Shown: positions 1-13,428 of the stretch, in pieces
Numbering within the stretch: position 1 is the stretch's first letter
How the letters are laid out: each line of letters starts with the position of its first letter
NCBI RefSeq assembly: GCF_000150275.1
Contig: NW_002060950.1
Location: 2,654,106 to 2,718,105, forward strand
Source of the DNA: Trichoplax adhaerens
Taxonomy: Eukaryota; Placozoa; Uniplacotomia; Trichoplacea; Trichoplacidae
Reading direction: 5' to 3'
DNA: 64,000 nucleotides
Translations under genes and position numbers: made by a program
Notes under the pieces: model-generated
What the model was told of the DNA's origin: nothing
The model's database searches: none
The model's input: the letters and a program-made list of their open reading frames with translations, nothing else

Positions 1-3000
1 AATCAAAAGCAATTAAATATTAAAAATTGTGTTATATTTAAGTTTTCTCGTGAGAATGATGAAATCATGTAAAAAGAACTTAATCTCAGATTATTTTGAA
101 TTTTTCAATAGGACTAATTCCGAAAACGATTACATGTAACCTTATTCAGCTGCTTTTATTCTTATAATATATATATCGATAAAGAACTAACAATAATTTC
201 ATAAGCAGCAGCATACTTGATTATCAATCTGAGCTTATTGTTCGAAACCACGAAAGTAAAGTTGAATTATTTTGAATCTAACGATAGAGTAGCTTAAATA
301 CGATTGAGATCTGACTTTTGATGTAAGGTATATCATTGTAAAACTCTAACACATTAAACAGTATCTAAAATCGCTGAGTAATTGCGTCATGATAAGTCAG
401 TTGCAGCAAAATGTAACCTAGTCATGATAAGAATTAAAACTCTGTAACATATATTTTACTATGCATGTAATATCAATATGTAAAGCTCTCACCTACAATA
501 AAGCATTTCGTAAATTTAGCTAAAATAATTAAGTATAGTTTAAGTAATTATAGCATAGTTATACGCTTCCATAGGTGAGAAAATTTTAAGAAATTTTGAA
601 ATATTAGCATTAAGAGAATAGCAAATTATCTCCATTTCCATAATTGCAAAATGCATATTCTATAACATCATAAATGAAACTAATCTAGCCGTCCACCTAG
701 ACCCCTTGTTTCTAGCATTTATTGTACAGTATGTGTGGTTTTACTTACTAGATAACAGTGTTAAATTTTACTTTTCCAAAGTTGCTTAAAAGAGTAACTA
801 TTGAGTTGGTAATTTAAGTCATGTAGGTTATTAAAATCTTTTTATAATAAGATTCATGCAATTGATATCTTGCCAATATCGCATTAAAATCCTTTTCTTC
901 TATATCTAACTGTAATCTATAAGTTAAGCAAAAATGGAACGACTTTCTGTAAAAATGTCACAGTAGGAACTTGAGCAAAAAAGCATTTAAATAAAGAATA
1001 TTAACTAATCAAAGATCCTTTTATTAATAAGACTGAATAGCCTCACCAGTAATTTAACTCTATGATCCTTTCATTCTATGTCTACAGTAATCGATAAGGT
1101 AAGCAAAAATGAGACAGCTTTCCACTAAAAAACCACAGTAGGAATTTATGTAAAAATGTTTAAAACAAAGACTGTTAACTAATCAAATATCTTTCTGTTA
1201 ATAAGATTAGAAAGCCATATCAGTAATTTAACCTTAATGGTACAGTAAACAACATGCAGTAATCCCATATATTCAGCTAGCCAGCCTGATGGATATTCCA
1301 AGCGCGCTTTTATTTATCAAACCAGGAATTATGCCAATACTTCGATTGCTCTAACAATATAGGTTACATCAATATTCATGCCTGAGTTAGAATAATGACT
1401 AATACTGTCTTATCCCCTACTTGCTGAAGTGAAGTTTTCTACATGCATACAATCAATCACAACGCTTAACTAATATGTTTGATATCCAAATCGCGAATCA
1501 TAATCGTTATTCTGCCCCAAAGTTGATGCTCAAGTAGATATTTACTGGTATACTATCATTTTCTAAGCTTGTGGGCTAATGACTGAATAGCAATCATAAG
1601 GTCTTTGTCGATTTGGTTCAGGTTGAAGATTTTATCAATCATTCATTTAGTAAGGAAGGTTTATAAGAAGTCAAAAATAATTACTGGAATAAAAATTGAA
1701 AGTCGTTTCGCAAGCATGAAAGATAATTAATTAAAATAAATAGCACCGGTATTTGAAACCATTCACTTTAAAAAAAATGCGATATACGTTGTTAGGCTAT
1801 AAGTTTTACATGTAAATAATAATAATTATGTTGCATCTCGCAAGTGCAATCACATTTGATTGATCATATAGTTTTATTCCAAGTATTAGATATTTGCCTT
1901 AATCTTGTTATTTAATGAGAGCATATAACAATTTTTCCTAATTATCTTGGTCAACTAAGCGGTTAATAAATTCACCTGATTTATGCGTTGCTCGTTTTAA
2001 TATGTCTCGTTATCTTTCATGTTTTGGAAGTTTCATTAAATATTTAGCATGTAAACTTATTGGTAGAAAATTTCCTTCTAGATTGCAGTCAGTTTTATCT
2101 CTGTCTGAATGAACCTCAAGTAAATCATGTGATTTCAATTTAGATTGAAATAACAAACTAAAGCAGAAATATGTTACTGCGGCGCGAAGACATCATCATA
2201 GGAAGGCTTCTTTCAGGAAAGCATCTTGCTAATTATTCATGACCATTTGCTCTTCCTTTAGTGAAATTAGACTATGATATAGTCAATAAATATTATGATA
2301 ATAATAGTAATAGATTACGTACATATATAGGATAGTTTGCGCAATCTTTTTGGAGGCATATTTATCAATAATTAGTATTAAATTAAAAAATAAAACTTAA
2401 ATGTATAGTATAAATTTATATTCAATTATAATGAAATGAAAGTGAATTTTAGACCTTAATAAACATATCATTGACCATCAATGGTGCTCAATGAGATTAT
2501 CCGTAAAATCTGCCATCCGCCTTAGAATTCTAACGCTATCATAGAACCCCATGTACTTATATAAAAATTTGCAGCTTTAATAATGAACCTCATCTATTCG
2601 ATTTAAAATATTCATCCCTATAATTTTTTACTTCATAATATACAATTATCAAGAGATTAATAAAATGAAATTAAAGTTAAATTTTTATCGTAACAATGTT
2701 CAGATAATAGCCTAAAGCAATAACTTTTCCGCCGAAAGCAAAATTAAATAAAAAATTCAATTTCAAGTCATTTGGACTGGAGTAGAAGTATAATAATATT
2801 TTTATTTACTGTATAACGTCATCCACTGTTGATATTGTGGGTATAGCTTTTGGCTGACGTTTTCCAATAAATCTATAGCTTTAGTGTAATCTTTCTCACA
2901 TTAGGTCTTTACTTTGGTAAAATTGTGATCTAATGGCTTACTTTTATGACAAAGTAAATTATTTTTAAGTTACCGTATCACAAGCCAGGCTTGTAATTAG

Positions 3001-3102
3001 CAAAATAATGAATCATTGTGAAAAAAAAACATCAATTAACTCATCCACTATGTTTTAAATATAACTGATTCAATTTAGTCTAATGTTTATTTGTAGTAGT
3101 AC
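1..3102. other. AT-rich non-coding region, no gene seen
   Basis: No open frame with protein-like composition or coherent splice chain was found. The stretch is AT-rich with many poly-A/T runs. The only structure noted is the direct duplication at about 888-1235, listed separately. Confidence 0.5.
888..1235. repeat. 174-bp direct tandem duplication (2 copies)
   Basis: Two diverged copies lie head to tail. The landmark CACAGTAGGAA occurs near 959 and again near 1133, and TTAACTAATCAAA plus CAGTAATTTAAC also recur with a 174-bp shift. A weaker partial third copy may lie near 820-880. It contains no coding sequence. Confidence 0.6.
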
Positions 3103-3507
3103 GTGAAATGGTCGAATGAAATAAATCTACTTTCATTTCACAATGATTCAGTTTTGCTATTGAAGCACGATCTAGTCAATATTAATATTAGTCAAGGAAT
3201 ATCCTTGCAGATTCTAGATTTATTCACTTACAATTGCACTGATGGAATAAAAGCATTTAAAGATAATTTAACAAGGCGAGCTGGCAACCTTATTCATATA
3301 TTATTATTTAATGTGGAGATCAACCTAAAAGGTAAATATCAGTTGAGCACGACCAATAAGTATGGAATCGTCATAGTGATCTACAATCATAGAATAATCA
3401 ATTTCAGGCAAGGTAACTATGATGATGAAGAGAAAAGCACAGTAAACATTGATTTTATTATTTTTAAATCTGAGGAAACAACCATTGTCAAGCCAATCAA
3501 GCCTTGA
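3103..3507 (+). CDS. doubtful ORF, possible exon or gene relic
   Basis: An open frame of about 134 codons begins at a GTG and has no in-frame ATG near its start, so it could be an internal exon, a relic or chance. The product would have two N-glycosylation-type sequons (NCT, NLT) and beta-strand-like hydrophobic stretches. I recognise no family, and no matching upstream or downstream exon was found. An AG (TTTGTAG) sits about 8 bases upstream, but an in-frame stop follows it. Confidence 0.2.
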   Translation: MKWSNEINLLSFHNDSVLLLKHDLVNINISQGISLQILDLFTYNCTDGIKAFKDNLTRRAGNLIHILLFNVEINLKGKYQLSTTNKYGIVIVIYNHRIINFRQGNYDDEEKSTVNIDFIIFKSEETTIVKPIKP

Positions 3508-4282
3508 TTCAATTAATATATTGCATCAAATCTATTAAATTGGCCTAAACAATAACACAGTCTACAATCAATTTCCGCCTCTTTATTCCAGTCTTAGACT
3601 ACAATGGTCTATCGTATACTTATTGCCTATTGCCTCGTCATTTTAATATTGGTCTATACGATATAAAGGTCTTAATATTAAGGCCTGACATTTAAATATT
3701 ATTTTCAATGCAATTTGTATAATATTTTAGTTCAGCCCGTGTACAATATATATGTCTTAAATAGAAAGAAGCGTGGTATTATACGATTTTCTGTAGTCTA
3801 GACATAAATTGGCAGGAAAAATTAAAAGAACAGTAGTTCATATCGCGCCACATTTGGCTAACATCTCTACCTGCATATTCTGATTGTACTGTCATTGGCC
3901 AAAAAGTCAAAAAGTTATACACAAGATTCAAAATCGAAAGCGATTTCTACTTTTATAATTACTGCAATATTCATCTTTTTCCATTTATAAAGTTCTTGGC
4001 AATCAATCTCCTATGCAAAGTTACATAGCGATATCGAAATCTTTCATCTTTACCAGCCATTTTTTTCGTGGCAACAAAAGAATTTCTAGGACCTGCTTTA
4101 GCTTTTTCTCATGAAGAGTATAATGTTATTCTCTTCATGTAATTTTGATTTCTAAATTTCTAAATTTCTAATTATAATTATCAGTATTGCTTAAGGTTTC
4201 ACCTCTGTACTATTAACTTGATATTCGATCTATAATCTAAATTTAATTAGGCCATAACATTCCAAATTTTTTAACCTTAACC
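3508..4282. promoter_or_regulatory. 5' flank of the GPCR gene with a small hairpin
   Basis: This is AT-rich DNA upstream of the receptor ATG. The only notable element is an inverted repeat, CATGAAGAG at 4110-4118 and CTCTTCATG at 4131-4139, with a 12-nt loop. No clear TATA box could be assigned. Its role as a promoter is inferred from position only. Confidence 0.3.
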
Positions 4283-5425
4283 ATGGATTCTATCAATTCA
4301 ACGCAATCTTCATTGCCATATTATTCATCAACCAACTATCTGGCTATTGTTATTTTAATTTTGTTAGCCATTGCCTGCATATTAGGCAATTTATTATCTA
4401 TTATAGTTATCTATCGCAATAAGAATATGCATGATCCGTCTGGCTTACTGATGGCCAACTTAGCCACTGCTGATTTATGCATCGGATTAATATTTATGAC
4501 TACGACCGTTGTATACACATGGAAAAAGTCTTATATGTTTAACGAGTTAAGTTGTGCAATGCGTGCATATCTTATTACTGTTATAGTCACTGTCTCGCAA
4601 TTTACTGCCGCTTATATTGCCATAGATCGCTGTATCTATGTCTGTAAGCCATTGCATTATCCAATGTGGATTACAAAATGGAAAATGGGATCCCTTATTA
4701 TATTTACATGGATATTAGCAAGTTTATTTGGTTCTATTCCGTTAATGCAGTTGGAACAATATGGCCTCGGTCGTTATACCTATGTCAGTTATATGTATTC
4801 ATGCTGGCTAGATATAAAAAAATTTCAACAAAATGGCAGCATCTTATTATTGCTATTTAATACTTTTATTGGACTCTTGCTTATCGTTTCAATATGTTAC
4901 ATTATTATCCTGTATAAAGCTAAAAAAGTACATACCACTATTCAGCCATTTAGAAGGCAATTCAATATACGGCAGCAACTACCGACACGAATGGTTAAGC
5001 TATCATGGATTAATAAGCCTACTAAAACGTCGGTTATACTCGTTGGTGTTTATTTGATTTGTGCAGCGCCAACAGCTATATTTGGTATAACTATGACATT
5101 AAATTTTGAATATTATAATGTTAGTGATGCTTACTATCGCGTTCTACTTTATTGGTGTATGTACGCTAACGCCTTAGCCAATCCATTTATCTTTGGATTT
5201 TCACATCGAGATTTCCGTCAGACATATCGATCGTTGTGTTGTAAAAATCCTATGCGATACATAATGCAATTTCTACCGGTTAAGAAGCAGCCACCCAGTG
5301 GAAGTTTATCGTTTACGATTGTGCGATCATCCGATAGTAACCATCATAGTATATCGCATTATCCAGCAAGCCGCTCAATGAGAGTGAACGCTGCTGGGGG
5401 GAAAAATTTATTTCTTGACTTTTAA
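4283..5425 (+). CDS. rhodopsin-class (class A) G-protein-coupled receptor, single exon
   Basis: A 380-residue protein with seven hydrophobic segments. Class A landmarks appear in order: GN in TM1 (LGNLL, ~35), LATADL in TM2 (~60-65), the TM3 cysteine (LSC, ~91), IAIDRC at the TM3 end in place of DRY (~111-116), the TM4 tryptophan (FTWIL), a second-loop cysteine (YSCW), CAAP in TM6 in place of CWxP, and NPFIF in TM7 (NPxxF instead of NPxxY). An amphipathic helix 8 follows (FSHRDFRQTY), then an adjacent Cys-Cys that could be palmitoylated. The N-terminus has an NST sequon and no obvious signal peptide. It would be a plasma-membrane receptor coupling to heterotrimeric G proteins; the ligand cannot be told. 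The gene is intronless and intact. Confidence 0.93.
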   Translation: MDSINSTQSSLPYYSSTNYLAIVILILLAIACILGNLLSIIVIYRNKNMHDPSGLLMANLATADLCIGLIFMTTTVVYTWKKSYMFNELSCAMRAYLITVIVTVSQFTAAYIAIDRCIYVCKPLHYPMWITKWKMGSLIIFTWILASLFGSIPLMQLEQYGLGRYTYVSYMYSCWLDIKKFQQNGSILLLLFNTFIGLLLIVSICYIIILYKAKKVHTTIQPFRRQFNIRQQLPTRMVKLSWINKPTKTSVILVGVYLICAAPTAIFGITMTLNFEYYNVSDAYYRVLLYWCMYANALANPFIFGFSHRDFRQTYRSLCCKNPMRYIMQFLPVKKQPPSGSLSFTIVRSSDSNHHSISHYPASRSMRVNAAGGKNLFLDF

Positions 5426-5441
5426 TACTAGTTAAATGAGC

Positions 5442-5447
5442 AATAAA
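5442..5447 (+). terminator. polyadenylation signal AATAAA of the GPCR gene
   Basis: AATAAA lies 17 bases after the receptor stop codon, in the expected position for a short 3' UTR. Confidence 0.5.
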
Positions 5448-8400
5448 ATAGTATTCTAATTCACTCTAGAAGTAATCCAAAATTGTTTGCGAAATTTTTG
5501 AACTATGAAATATTTTTTGGATGAAATTAAATTATAAAATGAAGATTTCGATTTTACGATTGAGCACTCATTTGTTATGGTATTGGTTAGCTTAACAGTA
5601 AATCCACTTATATACGGTAATCGCTACTAGATGAAAATGTATTCTCAATTTTTAAATTCGCTCTCACTTAAAATTGATGAATTGCTATAATAAAGTATTC
5701 AGATTAAAATTTATAGATAATTTGTTTTTCCTTGCAGAATATCCAAACGTAAAATCGATTTGCTGGTCATGATATACAACATATTATATTCTGTATCGAG
5801 ATAAATATAAAAGTAAACAGTAAAACCACGACCCTTTAGGCAATGTGATCAAAATTTTTTATCTATACCTTGTAATCCACTATAGCTAGTATCTGAAATC
5901 GAATGCATGTTTCGTATAATTTTTAAGTATTCTAATTTACGATAAATGCAGACTGATCCATCATTTATAGTGGATAAGAGAGACCCTAACGCAATTTGAC
6001 CGATCGATTTTCCTTTCTTATTACGCGATGTGTTGATATCATCGCTCCCCCACCAATGCCATAGTAATATACGAAAATAAGTTACTCTGAAAATTAGAAC
6101 TCTGCGCCGGTTAAGATACTTATAGGACCAGAGCTACTAATTTTCTTATGAAACTACATTATTTACTCAAGTTAATAAAACAGCTATATCGAATCGCTAT
6201 TACTTTTCTACATTAATCGCAATAAATTGGCTTTGTTAGCAAGTACCCGCCTGCAAGGTTGCTATTCCTGCAATGCTGTATATTAATACTAGTACTGCAA
6301 CATCGAAATTCTATACAGTATTTCTAATGAAGACAGTAGTTGTTATTTTAAGAAAGTATACGTTTAAACATTAGAAGAGCTTAGGATACAAATAGTAGGG
6401 AATTGAGCTATTTCATCTTTTTTAATTTAGCTCAGTTTACTGACATTGACTTTGTTTTTTTTTCTAGCTACAAAATTTTTCGACATCTTTCTATAGGAAA
6501 TATTCATAGTAATCTTTTAAAGTATGGACATAGTGCCATTTTAAGTAACTAGAAAGATGGTTATTTCGTGAATAACATTAGCATCAACATCAATTAGCCA
6601 CAAATTGAAGTATACTGATTTCTAAGCGATTGAAGTGAAGACAACGTAAATAAATTGTTTCGTTGGTCCTTTTATAAAAGTTATTTTAATGCGATCTGCA
6701 CCATCGATATGCTGAAAGAAATGACAGGAAACAATAACGTTAATGAGGCTGTTCTTTGATTAACAAGGAAAATTCCGTGCATTGCTAGGGTAATTTTAAA
6801 GTAATGAAAAATACTCTAATTGTGTTTATAATGCGTCAATGCTGGCTTGCTCAATTTGAAGTGAAATTGCATCTATAGCAATTTAGATTAGCTAACCTTT
6901 TCTCGCTCACCAAAACGATTTAGATGGAATATTTAGTATAAATTTTTAAAGTAAACTAGGGCAGAATCGAAATTAAATTAGCAGATTTTGCAAAAGAAAA
7001 ACCTATTAACGTCATAGAAACATTTATTTTTGCTTACTAGTGGGAGTATGGGGACGCCATTGATACAACGTTACAAGTTTCAATTTTCATTTTTTGGAAT
7101 ATCTGACAGAATATGCGGTACACCAATATTCGCATTTTAAATAATAAATAGTTAACTGTAAGGTTAAAATTTCTAAATTTCACACATTTGAACTACATCA
7201 ATATTATATTTGATTTGCTATAGCTTCGAAACATGCAGTATCAGACGTGCATGGACTACGACAGTCTTGTAGTACAATCATAAACAGGAGAGAGAGAAAA
7301 AAACATCAAGCAATTGTAACTTAGATTTCGTTTCAATGATATTAAAATTTCATATTGGAAGAAAGTACAGTCAATATTCCTGTCCAAAAATAGCAAAATT
7401 TATTGTTTTTGGTCTGACGTCCGATAATTTGCTTAACTGTATCAGCACATATTAGAGAATCATCAGCGGAATTTCTATTGCAGTATTTTCCAAAAACTAT
7501 TCCAATTTAATTCTTGTTTAGAAAGGAAAAGATACCGCCAATAACTACAAACTTGAGATTTTTCAATTCCATCTCTGATATAAGAAAATTGTAAGGATTT
7601 TACTTTATATTCGAAATCATCACATCTATTATATTTATCTTCCAATTTCTGATATAGTACCAAATATTTGACATCTTAACCCTATTAAATTACCCCGAAT
7701 ATTATTATTTCTCAAGATGAAATGGCAATTTCGTCTCGCAGAAAGCATTATTGTCGTCCATGACGTTCAAATTAAATATATTTACGCAATAGGAACAATA
7801 AGTACTATATTCACATGTTGTCATAGTCAGACTATAGTATAATTTCATTTAATGAATAAAAATCAATCCAGTTTTTATTATGCTTAATTAATGACACTAA
7901 AAATTACTTTAATAACTTTAGAGATAAATCGCCCATTTAAAATGTGTACGTATTTAATAGATATTTTTATCGCCTTGAGTGCTAATATCAACATCAATAC
8001 TATGTAAGTAATAGCGATCATGAGATAAACAGTTAGGCGTTGTTTCTTGCTCATTTATCTTTTCTGTCACAGATCAACATTCCATTGACTTTATTACTTG
8101 AGATCCTGGCTTAGCATAAAATTCAAGTAAAAAAGATTATTTCTTTTAACATGTTTCAATTTATTTCCCAGTTTTAGATAATATGATCAATATTTAAAGA
8201 TTATATCTAGCCTATGGTATGTCTACGATAGACCTTGCATTTATATGATATTGGAAATCCTATAACCTCCCGATAAGCGATTTGAATTATTTTTATAAAT
8301 CCTTCTTAGTATTAAGTCCACTTAAGCCCACAAAATGTTATAGAACGATAGCGCTGATGTACGCATACAATTTTCAAATACCTAATTTCCTATCCCTGGA

Positions 8401-11400
8401 AAAGCTATCTAGTAAATTTAGGCTAGAATAATCCACTCGTATACTGTCACAGAATATTGTACTATCGATGAAATAGCCTATTGGATAAAACTTTGAGCGT
8501 ATAATATATAGATACTCCAATATTTTAATGTAATTTTAGGATAACAGTTTTTTCGATTAATAATATTAGAGAAAAGTCAATTTTTAATGTCACCAGTAAA
8601 TGGTAAAACGTGTGTAGTAAAGGACTAAAGTAGAGTCCTTTGTAGCTTTTAGTATGTAACTAGTATTGTTTTACACTAGAAAATACCTATAAAGTCATAG
8701 TGTCTTTAAGTTTTACCCTGCCAAATCATCATGTCGCCATCTTTTTTTCTTCGTTATTTTACAATGTATTATGTAGATTACTATAGAAGTAGCCCTAGAG
8801 CAATTGCCTAATCTAATGAAAGGGCGTTTGATCGTCTATTCAAATTGTAAACGAATTTGACTTAGCAACAAAACCCTATCTATAGAGAAAGAGGATTTAT
8901 AACGTGACGGTAAAGTACTGTAATGTAGTCTATAATCAATCGTACAGTTATCGTACAACCTGACACTAAAACATCAACTGACAATGCTAAGCGATACTAA
9001 TGTCAGAAAAGTAGTCGTATTAGTCATATAAAATTTTTTGTTAAGCGATTACTGTGATCTTTATAAAATCCGGATTTTTGGGATTGGGATTCCAGAACCG
9101 GTTGGATTCATGCCCGATATAATTTTTCTGTATTAATTTATCTGTTTTAATTTTTCTGTTTTAATTTTGGATTTTAGTTTATGGAAAATATCGTAAGAGT
9201 TGATTTTTGAAATTTGTACTTTTTGTTATGAATTTAAAAATTGGGAATTTTATGACGTGACATGAAAGTCACATTAGGAAAGTTTAGTTAGGAAAATAGA
9301 AAATAAGATGGAAATTGGCAGAGGTTGTGTTGATTGTTAAGTAGTTAGACTGTTATTTTTATGACTAAATCTTGATTTTTAAAGGTTAATTTTTAGACTT
9401 TTAGAATGTATCAATGATAGAAATTATGTTAGAAGTGAAGTTTGACATATTTTATAGTTAACTTGTTGGTTTTATAGTGTTTTGTAAGGGAATTGTAGGG
9501 TAAATTGTGTCTGAACTTTGAATGATTTTTGTTTTCTTAAATGGTGCAAAGTAGTTTTGTAAAATGGATCTTAAGGGCTATTGGTTAGTAAATGTTTAGT
9601 TTGAAATACCTCTGACGGCTCTGCGAAGCCTATAAAAGATGGTGCAATTAGAAAATTTAGAGGAGAGTAGAATAAGATTCTTTTGAAGAACTTGATAAAT
9701 TTAAAAGGCCTTCGGGGTCGAATTGTCCTAAGTTAAAACGTTCTTCTTTTTTGAAAGGTTGTTTGGTTGTTGACAGTTTCCAAGTCCGTCACTTATTTTA
9801 TTAATACTTAAAGCTAAATGTATGTAAGGTTGTTCGTTTTATACTTCTCTCCATTTTTTTGTAATAAATTGTTGATCGATTATTTCCCCAGATTTTATTT
9901 GGTGTCAAAGTTTCGTTAAGTCGACCGGAGTGCAACGAAAGTAGAATCAAAGTTTATTAAAGTTTTGTAGCTTGATCTCTACACTTTTCATTTCATTACA
10001 CGTGTTAATGACTACTGTTTGGTAATGATTACCCCAATTCTATATCATGATGCATTAATGGTTATTGATAGAAAAATTTTTGAATGGGATATATTTCTGT
10101 AATGTAACTTAGTATTGTGATTGTAGACTGTTAGCCATGTGTAGTATAATGTACGGTAGATATTTATCCTAAGAGATATTTGGTAGCTGTAACTATAGAC
10201 TGTAGTGCTAGAGACTCTATGCTAGAGTACAGATGACTATATACAGTACAGTAAAGCTGTTGAGTTACTAATATGGCTATAGGTAAAAATAGAACTGTAA
10301 ATCATATATTAGGATATGGTTAATTCATTGTACTTTGGCTGGTGTGAATAATGTCTACGTAAGTACTGTAGTCGTATCCATATTGGATTAAGGATGGTCC
10401 GCAGTAGAATAGTCTTACTAAGAATAATTTAACTATGTGTAAAATAAGGTAAAAGGTTGCCATGCGGATTGTAGCTGCGAATGCTACGGAAAGTATAAAA
10501 GCATGCAACTTTAGATTATTCTGTTAGTTCGTTGTAGAAGTCTTTAGAAGTAGTATTCGGCTAGAGTAGAGCTGTGTAGTTAATCTTTGTATAAGATTCA
10601 ATAAAGCCCTTATTTTTCTAAAATTTGGAATTTCGTGATTGGTATATATCACAATTTCATATTAGTTTACCATTTTAAGAAAACATTCATTACCGTATTG
10701 AAAATAAATTGTATTTATCAACCAACAAAAGCATCACAAATTTGCAATTGTTAGCATGTGCTCTTTGAAAGCCTAATTTCTCTATTTTAATATAACACTA
10801 GGGGAAATAAATGATAATATTACGGATATTGATGTAAATCTTAATTCTTAAAACATGAAAGCCAAAGCAGCAGTTTCAGTAAAACTCAGGAGCTAAAAAT
10901 TATTAAATTTATTCCTTGTAAAATATACAACTAATCACATGGTCTCACATTATCATGCTAGCTCCATTACAGGTACTCCAATTTTTCTACTATATTCTTA
11001 AACAGCAAGAATCGGCGCCTTATCATTCTACATTAGCATAATAGTTGATTAGTTTTAAAGCTCTCTAAAAAATTGCAATCAAAGTTTTAAAATACAGTCA
11101 ATTAAAAATTCGTTAATATTCATTATTGCCTGTAAATGCTGATGTCATAACATCATCCTGCATTGGTTAGCTAATAGATAATCATGATAATTTTTCCCTT
11201 TCAACTGCTGTATTGATGAAATTTAGTATTTCTGCAATTTACTTACTTCTAATTAAAATATCTGCTAGTATGCTCGTACATAGACCCTCTATGTAAAACT
11301 GTAAATATACCCAAGGAAAAAATGGATATTCGTGAATGACAGTGAATAATTGCTCGGTATTAGTTATGGTGATGAGATGATTTACAAATTTAGTAACATT

Positions 11401-12978
11401 ATTTAAAGGTTCATTTTACTCCCAAGATATGCAATAATTTAATATCTGAATCATACAATAGCAATTGATTAAAGGGTTCTTCTATAGACTTTAATTTAAG
11501 TTATATTCTAAATTGATCGTAAAGTTGCCATAGCCTTGAGCATTATGATTATGAATGCACAGCTGCTGTATATTATTTCCTTTCAATCAAGCATTTTAAT
11601 ATTTATCCTTACAATACTTTTTACTTAGAGCAATGGCAACTACTTCGTGCATGAGACTGGTTATTTAAATAGAAATGATACACGTTAGTTGTCTTCACTC
11701 AAGCGTGCACTAATAGCTGGCAAGTATTGTATACCTATAAATGTTAATTGTACGTTTTTAATATCGAAAGACAGTGATTTACATTATGAAGATGGTTGCC
11801 ATAAATTTAAGAGAAAGTAAACTGTTATACAGAAGTTTGCATTTATTTTTCATGCGTCATAAACTATCATAATGTCCATACAAGAGTATCAGTTGCTCTA
11901 GTCACATTCTTACTTATAGATGAACTCATGATATACGCAGCTACGCCATAAAAATGCATTGAATTTACTATGTTTCATCGTTAATTATATCATCCATATT
12001 TTTGAAAGCTTCATATAATTCAAGTCTCTGTTTTTGCTAAAGTAAAGAAAAATTTGGAAACGATAGGTTTGCAAATGGTGAAAAACAGTTTCATGTCTGT
12101 AGCAATAACATCATAGCAGATATCTACACGAAAGAATTTACACGACCTATAGCACTTACGACGATTTGATAGCAATAGGAACGATCATAGTTTAATGAAA
12201 CTGGGAAATTGAAAGGCTATATATCTATCGGCTATTAAATGCTAGGATAGTGCTTTTTGCTAACTTTAGCAAGCAATGCAAATTGTATTGGATTGAAGTA
12301 AGCCAGATCTTACAGTTGTATATGATTCCAACTAGGTTATCAATATGCTTATGGTGGTTTCTTTTTGCTTTAGCAAAAAGAATTTCAATATAGTAATCTC
12401 CTTCGCGTTTAGAATATTGTTTGCTGCGCGTAAATTTTCTGCTGCCTTTCATAGATGGTATTTAGTAGTTAATAATTATTGTTGTCAGTAGAGTGAGAAA
12501 TAACTGCCTTAATAAATAGTGTTTATTTAGCAATCAATGAAGTAATTCTAAAAAATCGTTTAGTTAGGATTAATTTTGTTGAAGCCGTAATTAGGTAATT
12601 TAATTGTTGTAAATATTATAATATCAATAATAGGGCTTAAGTAGTAATGAATAGGAATATACGCTACCTTAATAGTTTACCTTAATATCAGGTACTAGAT
12701 GTGCGATAAATTACTCTTTCTGTAGTTTGATATTCTATTTCAAGGTATACAAAGGTGCAGTAATTGTTTGTGACTACGAGATAAAGAATAGAGGCGAAAT
12801 TAGATGGATCCAGACTTACTTAAATAAACATAGGTTATTCGATAGTATTTAAAATTCTATGAATTCTGTTGTCTTGCATTTGTGATTGCACTCCAGATTT
12901 GTGCCAAACAACACTGATATACAGATAATATCTCAGAGGCATCTCGATCATCGTTTGCCAGTAATATTGAAATGAAAT
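5448..12978. other. long gene-poor AT-rich region
   Basis: No splice-compatible coding chain was recognised on either strand. The few ORFs (minus 7475-7663, minus 10320-10508, minus 12225-12452) are short and lack protein-like composition. From about 9060 to 10620 the plus strand is unusually rich in T and G and poor in C, unlike its flanks; the possible LTR relic there is listed separately. Confidence 0.45.
9054..9920 (+). mobile_element. possible decayed LTR with primer-binding-site-like end
   Basis: In order on the plus strand: a TATA-like TATAAAAG (9631-9638), an AATAAA (9863-9868), then TTGGTGTCAAAG (about 9899-9910). That last string resembles the TGGTGTCA-type primer-binding site that follows the 5' LTR of some Ty3/gypsy (mag-like) elements. 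The strand composition is skewed (T/G high, C low). No gag-pol reading frame follows and no second LTR or target-site duplication was identified. The left boundary is a guess. Confidence 0.22.
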
Positions 12979-13428
12979 ATGATTATTGGAAATACTGACA
13001 TAACCTTATCCGTCGCTATCATGGAGCTCCCATATGTAATTGCAATAATATCAGTATCCGGAACTATTTGGCAATCATATCCTGACGGAATCACATTCTC
13101 CAGCTACAGTTTTTATAGATTGTCAGTATTATCGATGCATCTCTNNNNNNNNNNNNNNNNNNNNNNNNNNNNNNNNNNNNNNNNNNNNNNNNNNNNNNNN
13201 NNNNNNNNNNNNNNNNNNNNNNNNNNNNNNNNNNNNNNNNNNNNNNNNNTTATCGCTTTTGATAGAGCTGCAGTTTTAATTTTAATTTTAAATCCAGTCA
13301 ATCTCTCAATACAACATATACTATTATTCTGTTTACCTTCTTGTATGCTGTGCGGATTTATTTTACAGTATCCTTATGATTTCACTATCTCCTTGATTAA
13401 TGTCATTATAATTTACATCCCATGTTAA
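12979..13428 (+). pseudogene. class A GPCR fragment interrupted by assembly gap
   Basis: Before the gap the frame reads like TM2 through TM3 of a receptor (LSVAIMELPYVI, then YRLSVLSMHL). After the gap it resumes with IAFDRAAVLI, like the end of TM3 (DRA in place of DRY), then LNPVNLSIQ and a TM4-like LLFCLPSCMLCGF. It stops at 13426-13428 without TM5-TM7, and no TM1 is seen upstream, so this is probably a relic or badly assembled. The N run would put 35 codons between SMHL and IAFDR, where class A receptors have only a few residues, so the gap length is likely arbitrary. Confidence 0.4.
13145..13249. other. assembly gap (105 N)
   Basis: A run of 105 undetermined bases. It falls inside the GPCR-like fragment. 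Confidence 1.

Noticed and set aside
4666-5057. Two short plus-strand ORFs inside the GPCR
   Set aside because: They are alternative frames of the receptor coding sequence.
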